From Anadara kagoshimensis (lineage: Eukaryota; Mollusca; Bivalvia; Arcoida; Arcidae), in contig CM037862.1 of the NCBI GenBank assembly GCA_021292105.1, positions 5,006,895 through 5,070,894 of the forward strand: DNA of 64,000 bases, given 5' to 3'. The position numbers and the translations under genes were made by a program. Within the stretch, counting starts at the first letter, position 1; each line of letters starts with the position of its first letter. Under the pieces are notes generated by a model, which was given only the letters and a program-made list of their open reading frames with translations, had not been told where the DNA came from and ran no database searches. Shown one piece after another: positions 11,459-20,727 of this stretch.

Positions 11459-14400
11459 ATTTGACATGACATGACAATAAATGTCCACAAAATAAGCAAA
11501 CTTCAAAACTGTACACTATTGCTTGTTGATTTGTTTCTATGCAGAACTAAATGTTAAATTTGGAGAGAAGACTGTTGCCAAATCATCCAACTCCACAGGT
11601 GTAGTTTTGACTTTTAATCAAAATTTGGAGACCATCTATAATATTCAGTACTGACCTTAACATAAAACAGATAAAAGATTTTTCAAGTTCTGCTTCATAT
11701 TTGGACTTACACATCAAATCAACAAATGTGGCACTCACAAAAGGCTACATGAAGCTATATGTATGACAAACCCAATTACTCTTAAGTTTTGAACTGTCAG
11801 TTTTCCTTTTCTATTCAGCAATATACCTTCTCCTGCTTATAGTGTACATTCAAACATATCTATAAAGGTCACCCAAGGAAACTAGTAAAAGTGGCCAAAA
11901 TGGTAAGGTGGCCCATATATACAGGTTCCATTCACATAAATAAAGATCAATTGGGACAAAATTTTACTGGCCTTTATAAGCAGGTGGCCTTTAAGGCAGG
12001 GTTGACTGTATTTGTTTAACAGTTAGTATACTATGAGGACTACCCTGGATATATTTGGCATCCAATAGTTCCATGTTCCTAAATTCATTCTCAATTTGGA
12101 TTACCCACCTGGCAAGGTGTAGCTACCTAAACAAGAGATGCTAGCCTAATAACCATGATAACCTACAAGAGCATCTGGGCTCATTTCGCATTTAACTAAA
12201 TTTGCCACTTTTTTTTTTTTGGGGGGGGGGGGGTGGGGGGGGGTTGGGTTGTTATTTCAACATAGATTAGTTTTGTTTTTGATTCCTACTTTGGACAGAC
12301 ATTAGGTTTATATGATAAATATAATGTTGGTTTTTTCTTCATCTTCAGTTTTGATATTAAGAAAGGTTAGTAATTTATGTAGTGGAGTTTTAGTTACAGT
12401 ACTTTAAATCATTTGAATGTTAAAATAATCTTTAAGAGGAAAGAGAGAGAGAGAGATGAGACACAGAGAGAGAGAAAGAGAGAGAGAGAGATCATGTAGT
12501 TTTGTTTAATGGCATGTAACATGACAGGAAAGATAAAAGATAAATTAACAATGGGGACAATGGGTATTTTAAATATAAGATAAAACAACTTGCAATTTTG
12601 CTGACAACATTGCAATGAAGATTTGGTAAACAAACTATGTCAAACATCTCACTTAGTACAAAGCTGTCTGAGAGGCTATTTCAGTCACAGATTCTCCTGG
12701 GGAATTGTTTCTTGACACAGTACACTGTGGTATGGGGAATATTGCAGAGTTGTGGTGCCTAGATTTCCTATGACGAGCAAACAAGCCTGTTTTGTTACAA
12801 TTTCACACACATTTATTTTGTACATCATTTAAAACAGCCTAGCAATGTGCTTCTTTTGAGACTGTAATACTTAAGTTTTTGCCAGAAATGTACATTTTCT
12901 AGTGAATGGCCTTGTATGGAATAACTGAACTTGATATGCTTCTGTCACTTTCAATTACAACAGTAACATTACATTCAAAATTAGACATTACATGCTAGCA
13001 TGTGTGAACTTATGTAAAGAATAAAAGTGCAGAAAACAAAGTGATAATATTTTAGTGATTAAAAGTATTAAGTACAGGGTAAAGTGAAATTTAGTGATAA
13101 AGTGGTGTGAAAACAACAGATTATTAAAGTTGTTCTCAGAAGGAGTCAATAGTTGGATTTTTGGCAATGTAAGCCAGCAGGAGATTTCAATGTGTAAGTG
13201 GGAGAGCAGGAAGAATGAGAATTTACATTTGTGTCTGTAGATCTGTATGCAAGTTTCTGGCCCTTGAGTCTGCTGGGATAAGTATGTCACTGTATGGGAC
13301 TCTGCTAAGGTTGGCCACTGCAGCCCCCGTGTTACTAACACTGTTTGTGTTATGGTACTCAATGCAGCTGCTCAGTGTTTCACCATTTCAAGTTATGTTC
13401 CTTCTTTCAATTACAGTCCTTGAGTCTGCATGGATGAGTATGTCACTGTATGGGACTGTAACAATTGAGTGGGAGAATCAACAGAACATATTAATGAGCC
13501 ATGATTTCAATTATCACTCTGCTAAGGTTGGCCACTGCAGCCCCCGTATTACTAACACTGTTTGTGTTATGGACTCAATGCAGCTGTGCAGTGTTTCACC
13601 ATTTCAAGTTATTCTCCTTCTTTCAATTAGTCCTTGAGTCTGCATGGATGAGTAATCTGAATGTATAGGTTTTCAACAAGGACAAGGTGCGATTTTATAG
13701 AACATGGTGAGTTTTGAATTCTGTCTTGTCTCTGCTAAGATTGGCCACTGCAGCTGCCCCATCATGTTACTGAAACTTCTATTGCTATGGTATCTGTTTC
13801 ATTGAAAACAAGCTGCATGGTGTTGCATGAACACCATGTCTAGTTTGTTGATCTATGTTGAATTGTGGGAGTCCCATACCGAACAGCTCAATCTTGGGTT
13901 TTACCAGTGCTTGGTATGCTGTGCTGTTAATTGTGATGTTTGCTATTAACTATTTTGAGGTTTCTATTGAGAAATCAAAGAGACTTATTCCATTTGCAGA
14001 GATGTTGTCAATGTCAATTTAAGATCTGACTGAAGAGACTGATGCCAAGGTATTTTGCAGAAGGGACATGTTCTAGTTTATGATTATGAAGAATGTAGTC
14101 ATGTTAAGATATAGAAGTTTCGTGTTTTAATGCATCTCGTGAACTAGATGTAACAGAGAGGAAAGTGTATTTGGATAGAAAGCCATGAGCCAGACGTTAT
14201 CCACTTTGATGCTGTGTCTAAGTTTAAATAATTACTTGATTTAATGCTTGATTACCCTTATGTAGATAATGATGTCATCTGCAAATAGTAGAACTTTGTT
14301 GTGTTTTAGATGCTCTAGTACATCATTTATATATTACAAGAAAAAGGATGGGTCCTAGGATAATGCCTTTGGGTACTCAAGAGTCTGAGGTGACTGGTAC

Positions 14401-16438
14401 AGAGTCAGAGGAGTTTCCATCAGTGGCAAATATCTGTACAAATATGCTAGCACAAGGAAACTGAAATCATCTACTATTTAAAAGTTAGCACATGTCAACT
14501 AAAACATGTTATTCATAGTTTAATAGCACATGAAAACTGAAATATGCTATACCAAAGTTAGCACATGACAACTTAAATATGCTATTTAATAGTTAGCACA
14601 TGGCAATTGAAATATGCTACCGGTATTCCAAAGTTACCACATGGCAACTTAAATATGCTATTGAGTATTCAATAGTTAGCACATGACAATTGAAATATGA
14701 TATTCCAAAGTTACCACATGGCAACTTAAATATGATATTCCAAAGTTACCACATGGCAACTGAAATATGTTTTTTCCAATGTTAGCACAAGCCAACTGAA
14801 ATGCTTTTCAAAAATTTCCACATGGTAACTGAGATTTGCTCTTTTCCAACATCAGTGCATGGCAATTGAACAATGATCTTCCAAAGTTAGCACTTGACAC
14901 TGAAATATGCTATTCCAAAGTTAGCACATGCCAACTGAAATATGATATTCCAAAGTTACCACATGGCAACTGAAATATGTTTTTCCAAAGTTAGCATAAG
15001 ACAACTGAAACGCTGTTTAAAAATTTCCACATGGTAACTGAGATTTGCTTTTTTCCAACATCAGCACATAGCAACTGAATAATGATCTTCCAAAGTTAGC
15101 ACATGACACTGAAATATGCTATTCCAAAGTTAGCATATGACAACTAATATGTGCTATTTCAAAATTAGCACATGGCAACTAAAATATGCTATTCCATAGT
15201 AAGCACATGACAACTAAAATATTAGATTCCAAAATTAGCAAATGACAACTAATATATGCTTTTCCAAAGTTAGCAAATGGCAACTGAAATATTTTATTCA
15301 AAAGTTAGCACATGCCAAATGGCATATGCTATTCCAAAGTTAGCACATGACAACTCAAATATGCTATTCAAACTTGAGAAAATATGATATTCCAACGTTA
15401 ACACCTGGCAACTGAAATATGATATTTGTAGTATTCCAAAGTTAGCATATGACAACTAAAATATGCTATTTTTAAGTTAGCATATGACAATTGAAATGTG
15501 TTTATCCAAAGTTAGCAAAAGATAACTATAATATGCAATTCCAAAGTTAGTATATGGCAATTAAAATACGCTATTCCAACGTTAGCAAATGACAATTGAA
15601 CTATGCTATTCTAATATTAGCAAATGACAACTAAAATATGCTATTCCAACGTTAGCACATGACAACTGTAATATGCTATTCACATATTAGCAAATGACAA
15701 CTAAAAATGCTATTCCAACGTTAGCACATGACAACTGAAATATGCTATTCCAATATTAGCAAATGACAACTGAAAATGCTATTCCAAATTGAAAAACAAC
15801 TGAAATAAAATATTCAAAAATTAGCACATCACAACTAAAATACAGTATTAAAAAATAAGAGCATGTCATTCAGACAATATTATAGATGTCTGTGTAAATA
15901 ATCATTTGTTAAAAGACTATTTGTTCAAGTAGCTTTAAACGCAATATTGTGTAACTATGACTTGTGTCACAGAGGCATAATTCTACATCATGGCACATGT
16001 ATACCCTTTTTAATTTCTATGTAAACTGGTTTTATATTAGCAGATAGGTCTGACGTATTGAAAAAAAGAAAATACTGTTAAATATATCCAACATCAAATT
16101 CCCATAAAAACAAGATATTTGAACTTGACAGATTTGAAATACTGAAAAATTTAGTAAATAATTTTGAAACAAGGTACAAGGAACTTATATAATATGTGTC
16201 AATTATAATTTACTGGGTTTTTTCTTACCTCATCATGAAGACTTCTCTCTAGATCACTAGAGCAGGTAGAACCGTCTTCTGCAGGATCTTGAGCACTGGT
16301 CTTTGGCTCTTCCTGGACAGAAACAGTTTTGATCTTGTGTTTGGACTCCCATTCCTCCTGGGGATGAAGATCATAATGATCACTAAAATCTGTTAAGCTA
16401 TTCCTCGCTACGTAAGCGGAGAAATTAAAGCGTGGCAT
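5542..16438 (-). CDS. BTB-BACK-Kelch (KLHL/KBTBD-type) protein, 10 exons, complete CDS
   Basis: Exons (minus, 5' to 3'): 16438-16229, 11392-11044, 10539-9594, 9186-9078, 8745-8562, 8270-8151, 7578-7407, 7098-6895, 6430-6210, 5708-5542. All have GT donors and AG acceptors, phases join exactly, and the sum is 2682 nt (893 aa plus stop). The BTB/POZ domain is at about residues 268-375 (EEKLTDVVVRIG, YGHRVIMASYSLYFDDLF) and BACK at about 380-500. Kelch blades span about 600-885, with five Gly-Gly motifs (MTGG, VVGG, VAGG, ICGG, IVGG) and closing W residues. The family usually acts as a Cullin-3 E3 ligase substrate adaptor; here that role is inferred. Unusual points are a long N-terminal extension of about 260 residues before BTB, and Ser-Pro-rich segments on both sides of BTB-BACK. 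The start at 16438 is the first ATG of exon 1. I cannot assign a specific KLHL orthologue. Confidence 0.92.
8278..8315. repeat. (AAT)n/(AAG)n microsatellite beside a Kelch-gene acceptor
   Basis: On the minus strand a TTC run followed by a TTA run leads directly into the acceptor ATAATCATAG of exon 6 (exon begins at 8270). The repeat occupies the polypyrimidine and branch region. Confidence 0.85.
8562..8745 (-). CDS. Kelch-gene exon 5: Ser-Pro-rich linker between BACK and Kelch domains
   Basis: This exon of the BTB-Kelch gene encodes residues about 539-599, a low-complexity segment with two copies of SPRSQKS, plus SPKSPN and RTPTGG. The many SP/TP dipeptides resemble proline-directed kinase sites, which is inference. 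Typical KLHL proteins join BACK to the first Kelch blade by a short linker, so a separate exon with this composition is uncommon. A related SP-rich block (KKSPKSSPKQSPKQ) is encoded by exon 2, before the BTB domain. Confidence 0.85.
9561..9590. repeat. (GA)n microsatellite at the exon 3 donor of the Kelch gene
   Basis: On the minus strand the donor GTAAAT (from 9593) runs directly into a CT dinucleotide tract within the first six intron bases. Confidence 0.9.
10999..11031. repeat. (CT)n microsatellite at the exon 2 donor of the Kelch gene
   Basis: On the minus strand the donor GTATGATATATGG (from 11043) is followed by a pure GA tract starting at about intron position 13. Confidence 0.9.
11403..11460. 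repeat. (AAAT)n microsatellite upstream of Kelch-gene exon 2
   Basis: About 14 ATAA-type tetranucleotide units lie a few bases from the acceptor AACTGTAG (exon 2 begins at 11392 on the minus strand). Confidence 0.9.
12205..12255. repeat. Poly-T/poly-G tract in Kelch intron 1
   Basis: A T run is followed by a G run of 14 or more bases, then TGGGGGGGGG and TTGGGTTG. The G-rich strand could form a quadruplex. This is the + strand, so it is the template strand of the Kelch gene. Tract length is uncertain in any assembly. Confidence 0.8.
12440..12492. repeat. (GA)n microsatellite in Kelch intron 1
   Basis: Interrupted GA dinucleotide runs. The surrounding intron at 11460-12990 shows no coding sequence. 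Confidence 0.85.
13250..13660. repeat. Duplicated segment of about 240 bp in Kelch intron 1
   Basis: Two closely similar units each contain CTCTGCTAAGGTTGGCCACT, CAGCCCCCGT(G/A)TTACTAACA and TTTCACCATTTCAAGTTAT, starting near 13300 and 13515. A shorter, more diverged piece of the same motif is at about 13728-13760. The whole block sits 3' (in minus orientation) of a reverse-transcriptase remnant, so it may belong to the same decayed retroelement. Confidence 0.7.
14090..14400 (-). pseudogene. LINE reverse-transcriptase remnant (non-LTR retrotransposon)
   Basis: Minus-strand translation gives VPKGIILGPILFLVIY and, in a shifted frame, NDVLEHLKHNKVLLFADDII. These match RT motifs around the PQG...LGP block and the catalytic F/YADD box of jockey/CR1-like non-LTR elements. 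Further downstream is KWITSGSWLS, similar to the usual 'W...N' segment after FADD. Frame breaks and stops show it is dead. It lies in intron 1 of the Kelch gene, in the same orientation as that gene. Confidence 0.7.
14465..15850. repeat. Tandem array of a unit of about 35 bp in Kelch intron 1
   Basis: Roughly 38-40 imperfect copies of a phrase of the type TTCCAAAGTTAGCACATGAC followed by AACTGAAATATGCTA. Copies differ by substitutions and small indels, so the array is moderately old. It is entirely intronic. A few longer sub-patterns repeat (for example ATGATCTTCCAAAGTTAGCA at about 14870 and 15085), indicating higher-order duplication inside the array. Confidence 0.9.
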
Positions 16439-16439
16439 T

Positions 16440-16625
16440 TTTGCTAAGCACTACAGCATGCGTGCATACCTTGTCGTTCCTAGCGAAAATGTAAACACTA
16501 GTTGGTAACTATGACGTCATCCTATTGTTCTAAGCAATTTGCGCATGCGCATGATCAGTTGCTTGACAACGGCAACCTCATTTGCATAAATTTTGGCCGC
16601 ATCCTAATGACGTCACAATTAAAAT
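16440..16625 (-). promoter_or_regulatory. Likely promoter of the BTB-Kelch gene (NRF-1 and CRE sites)
   Basis: Just upstream of the exon 1 ATG (16438) are TGCGCATGCGCA at 16540-16551, a perfect NRF-1 palindrome; TGACGTCA at 16512-16519 and 16608-16615, both perfect CREs; and ATTTGCAT, an octamer site, at 16580-16587. The segment GTTGCTTGACAAC at 16559-16571 is an imperfect inverted repeat with some likeness to RFX sites. GC content is higher than in flanking DNA. The motifs are directly visible; the promoter role is inferred from position. Confidence 0.65.
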
Positions 16626-16639
16626 CTTCTTAAATGATG

Positions 16640-17735
16640 ATTCGCGGAGCTCGGATAAATTTTCAGTGATGTTCTTGTTGACTGATTTTTTTAGTATAAA
16701 AACTAAATGCTTTATCAAATAATTCCATAAGTATGAAAAAAATTAACACTGCAGCTCCTAGAGATTTTGCAGCCACATTGAAATCCATGTATTCTTTTTA
16801 ATATAAAACAAGAGAGAAAATACGAGCTCGATAATATGGTCCCTTGAATAAAGCTATTTTATGATTTTGTAATAGATCTACTGCATTTAGAACTTCAATG
16901 CTTAGCATTGTTTCCTCTAACTTCCCTAGGAAGAGGGGTTTAAATATCACTACCGAGTCGATCCATGTTATCGAATTTTCTAATCTTGTCTATATCCATG
17001 TTTTAACACTTTTCGGACGTTTAAATAGGCCTATAGGCCTACGCTAAATGGATCCAATTCTGGATACATGACCAACGGTAATTATATTAATGCCCGGGTT
17101 TTGTACAAGTAACTGTAGAATATGATTCATACTATTGTACTTTCGTTTTTTTTCCTTGGGTAATGGTTTGATATTTCACACACATGACAGGGTGCCTTTT
17201 CTTCCTAAAATATCCTTGGTTTGTTGGGAAAACGCTTCGCAATAAAATTTTTGTTAAAGCATCACCGTATTTACGGGGCTGTCCACAGTCACTAATATAA
17301 TATATCCACTACACGGTACGCCAAGTAGCCCCAGAACATTACAGATAGGTCCTGTTCTGCTGGTACACTCCACATCGCCATCTTGCTCGTCTCCAAATAA
17401 TATGGATATCTACCATATTGGTTTGAGCTCGTTGCGATGTCTTGATGAAATATTCCTGGTTTGTTTGAATAATGTCTCGCAATACAAATTGAAGATCGAA
17501 AACATCATCGAACTTATCAATATCACTCATGTTGCCACCCATATTCACGAATGTAGGCTACTCACTGACTCCAAACGCTACGTCAAGCGGCCCCAAAACG
17601 TCAAAAATCCTGTTTGTACATTCTATATAACTACACATATCGAGACACTTGTCCACTCGTCTCCAAACGTAAATTTTCCTTTCTTTACCAATAATAATTT
17701 TTGTTCCATCACTAAATATAACGATTTGGTGGATG
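16640..17735. other. Intergenic region with diverged duplicated segments
   Basis: I find no confident gene. Two stretches at about 17213-17400 and 17453-17665 share a series of matching phrases (TTGGTTTGTTGG/CTGGTTTGTTTG, CTTCGCAATA/CTCGCAATAC, CAAGTAGCCCCA/CAAGCGGCCCCA, CTCGTCTCCAAA in both), consistent with an old tandem duplication. A minus-strand open frame at 17548-17339 begins MNMGGNMSDIDKFDDVFD but has no recognisable family. A related phrase (MDIDKIRKFDN) is encoded on the minus strand near 16970-17000. Confidence 0.4.
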
Positions 17736-17738
17736 TTC

Positions 17739-18052
17739 ACAGTGGTAAAAATTTTGACAAAATGGCGTTGCCGTTCGTGTGACGTAATGATGACGGAAGA
17801 ATTGATTATTTACGTAGACCTGTATGTAAGAGGCACAGTGAAGGGTAGCTTAAAACCCCCGTTGAGTTTAGAAATGTTAATTTATATCATTTTCTCAGTT
17901 TTATAATGTTAATTTATTGAATAGATTAAGGCAGCCCAAGTAACGTTCAAATCAATCCATCCCTGAACTGTAAAACCTACGTAAAAAGTCGACTATTCCG
18001 CCATAATTACGTCACATAAAACGTCATTTTGTCAAAGGTTGTGCCAGTGTAC
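17739..18052. mobile_element. MITE-like element, family F, copy 1
   Basis: Terminal inverted repeats of about 60 bp. The left end reads TTTTGACAAAATGGCG and later GTGTGACGTAATGATGACGG. The right end is the inverted form, ending AAAACGTCATTTTGTCAAA. A second copy is at 36648-36985. It has no coding capacity. Each arm carries a TGACGTAA-type half-CRE and sequence around TTTACGTAG. Confidence 0.75.
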
Positions 18053-18635
18053 ACAAACAACCGCCAAAAGTATATTTTACAGCATAAAAATTATATGATA
18101 TAGATCTATATAAAGCAAGTATATAGTAAAAAAAATGGCGTTACTGGTAAATAATAATAATAATAAACAAACATACTAATCCATGTCCAAATCAAAATCC
18201 AAAAGGAAAGTAAAATCTTTGAAACTAACAAATTAATATAGTTAAAAACGTCTACTGTAGGGAAGTGATGTCGTGTGCTTCAGAATGGTAGTTGTGATTT
18301 TCTTGATGGATTAAAAGGAATATTATCACAAACAATTTTTTTTGTATAAATGTTCACGGTCCCATTCGAAGTCTGTTGCTGCTCAAAGTCTAAATCGCTC
18401 AATAACTGAACAGACAAAAGTTAATAATGATCTTTACAATACATGATAGGCACTTGGAAAATGCATGTGGGCAACAACACGTGGGTAATCCTGACACGTA
18501 CATCGTATTTTATTTCCGTAAGAGTAATACGTCAGTTTTCATTTCCGTCAGAGTAATAATGATGCATGTTTGGTCTTTACGCTTTCAGTCGAAGACAGTA
18601 AAAGACTATGGTAAAACGTGCATGCATGCACGTGA

Positions 18636-19010
18636 ACTTTAATCTTCTCCTCTAAAACCACTGGGCCGATTGGAACTAAATTTAGCGTGTAACTTGGTAT
18701 GAATATTTTAAACTAAAGTTTGCACAAAGTGGCCTCGTTCAACACCCAAGGTGACCGCCATTACCATACATTAATAGTAAGAATGCAAAACAGCGATTTT
18801 AAATGCAATTTTCAATCGAATTTCATCAAAGACATAGCTGGGCATTTAACATACATTGTATGTTGCGCATTTTCCTCAGAAATTGTTCGCTGATCAGATT
18901 CTCATGTGATATTTACTAAATAATTAAAAAAATCTTCTCTAAAATCACTTGGTCAATTAAACCAAACTTAGGATTAAAGATCCATAGGTGGGCTGGATTA
19001 AAGCTTGACC
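18636..19010 (+). repeat. Interspersed repeat fragment (GCTCACCTG family, internal part)
   Basis: The phrase ATCTTCTCCTCTAAAACCAC with CTGGGCCGATTGGAACTAAA, and later CTTCTCTAAAATCACTTGG with AATTAAACCAAACTTAGG, are two diverged repeats of the internal portion of the family also seen at 1885-2545. The ends are not defined. Confidence 0.5.
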
Positions 19011-19079
19011 AACACCAAGCAACAGCCTTCGACTTCCAATCCGTCCAAACAGCAAAAACAGCCAATTTTCGGTGTAATT

Positions 19080-19384
19080 CAGGGGCGGATACAGGATTTT
19101 TTGAAAGGGGGGGGGGGGGGGGGGGGGGTTGAGAACTATCCAGGATTTTTTGAAAGGGGGGTTGAGATCTATACAGGATTTTTTAAAGGGAGGGGCGAAA
19201 ATTATATCAATGCTAGATGCGAGCGCCGAAGGCGCGAGCTTCCAGAGACGATAGGTCTAGGGCAGAGCCCCGATGGGGGCCAAGAAAATAATTTTAATCA
19301 GTCAATATCTCACTCTCTCTCTCTTTAAATTTTTCAAAGGGGGGGTGCAACCCCCGCAACCCCTCCCCTAAATCCGCCACTGCA
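19080..19384. mobile_element. hAT-like non-autonomous element with a long G run
   Basis: The ends read CAGGGGCGGATACAGGATTT and AAATCCGCCACTG, an inverted pair of the CAGGGGCGGAT...ATCCGCC(A/C)CTG type common in hAT-derived MITEs. Inside are three repeats of 'CAGGATTTTTTGAAAGGGG', one with an uninterrupted run of about 22 G, and a GC-rich core with GAGCGCCGAAGGCGCGAGC. No exact 8-bp target duplication was found. Confidence 0.6.
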
Positions 19385-19477
19385 ATTAATGCACATTGTG
19401 CGTGATTTGTGTATTCCGTGTAACTAGGGGGGGGGGCACTATATTGTAATTACTTCTCATTATGTGCATGTATGTTT

Positions 19478-19640
19478 AGTACAGACCAATCGAATTTTTA
19501 ACATTGGGCTAACGAAAAGGAGTCGAAGCTCGGCTTCCGAGTGGACGAGATTCAAAGATTATCAAAAGGCTGCAAAGCTCCTGTACTAATGCGTTGGCTC
19601 AATGTTAAAACTTTTGACAGGTCTGTACTCAATACTAATA
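19478..19640. mobile_element. MITE-like element, family E, copy 1
   Basis: Starts GTACAGACCAATCGAATTTT and ends AACTTTTGACAGGTCTGTAC, so it has inverted ends GTACAGAC...GTCTGTAC. Its internal phrase AGTCGAAGCTCGGCTTCCGA is shared with the copy at 52499-52722, where the ends are better conserved. Confidence 0.65.
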
Positions 19641-20648
19641 TTGAAAATATGCACACACGACACTCAGCACGCATTTCTGATTACCTTCAGACACGCACAA
19701 AGTAACTTCTAAAGAATTAATTATATATTCTATATGATCATTCACCTTGACCTTCAACAAATCATAGCTATAGATAAATAATATATTGATAAAGTAATAA
19801 AATAATGTGTTTATTGATTTTCACCATAAATATATATACATAATAACCTCGTTTCCTTAGTGAGATTTTAAAACATTCACAACCTTTTGTTTGTCTCTTT
19901 AAACTCGAGTGGGTAGACTGAATTGGCGATATGTCGGTCTATCTAATGATCATATTAAGGCGTTACCGTTTAAGTGCTTTCTTATGTTTACATATTATAA
20001 GACTGTAAAAGATTGGACTTAATTAAAATTTCCAAATAACAAAATATTTAACACCAGCAAGGACTAACTAGAACTGTTTACAACAAGACGCCATAACGTA
20101 AGTAAAATTAAATTATTATATTTTTTTAACTTAATAGTTATACTGTGTTGTTTACATGGGAAAAACAACAACCATAAAACAACAAAACACATGACATAAT
20201 AAACAACAGTTGAGAGTCAATGACCACTTAATATAAAACAACTTATTTTGGATGGGGTATACATGTACAATTCTACAGACATTTTCTCCTCGAAAATACA
20301 TACTTTTGTATGTACTTTCTTTTCGTTCAGTAAATTTTGAACTGGTTTTGAGAACCATTTTGTTACTAGGTTTAACTTGCTAATTTCAGAACTTTTTTCA
20401 ATTGTTGATAATTGGGCACTGTCGCTCATACATAGATATTTTTTTATTTTAAAATTTAGTTATATTGTATATACTATGTGTTATGGTTATTTAGACAGAT
20501 CTATTGGATACTGCATCGCGTACATCGTGCATTGTCTATTTTCCGGATTTTTTAATTGGTTACTGTACCAATTTAACAGTTAATTTTCAGTGTAGTAATG
20601 TTATAATTGTAATGTGCTACTTTTGAATTCATTATTTCATTTTTAACA

Positions 20649-20727
20649 AGAGGCCCATGGGCCTTATACGCTCACCTGATAACTAATGGCTAGCTGATAG
20701 ATTTAAAGTAAACGTAAATACAAAACT
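20649..20727. repeat. Interspersed-repeat head preceding the 146-bp array
   Basis: ACAAGAGGCCCATGGGCCTT followed by ATACGCTCACCTGATAAC is a characteristic start of a widespread marine-invertebrate repeat. The matching sort of end, TGACCTTTGGTCAGGTGAGC, appears at 26366-26386. The array and the 2.4 kb inverted-repeat insertion may therefore both lie inside one large repeat unit. This link is inference. Confidence 0.5.

Noticed and set aside
13215..13637. 140-residue plus-strand open frame with repeated LESAxMSMSLYGT segments
   Set aside because: The repeat at protein level reflects the 240-bp DNA duplication. It is antisense to the nearby RT remnant and has no family match that I recognise.
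14465..15850. CRISPR array
   Set aside because: The 35-bp units are contiguous and imperfect with no unique spacers, and the DNA is eukaryotic.
5542..16438. Assigning a numbered KLHL/KBTBD symbol
   Set aside because: The domain order is generic and no residue signature visible here separates one vertebrate orthologue from another.
19005..19328. 107-residue plus-strand open frame with a glycine run
   Set aside because: It lies inside the hAT-like element, and the glycines come from the poly-G tract.
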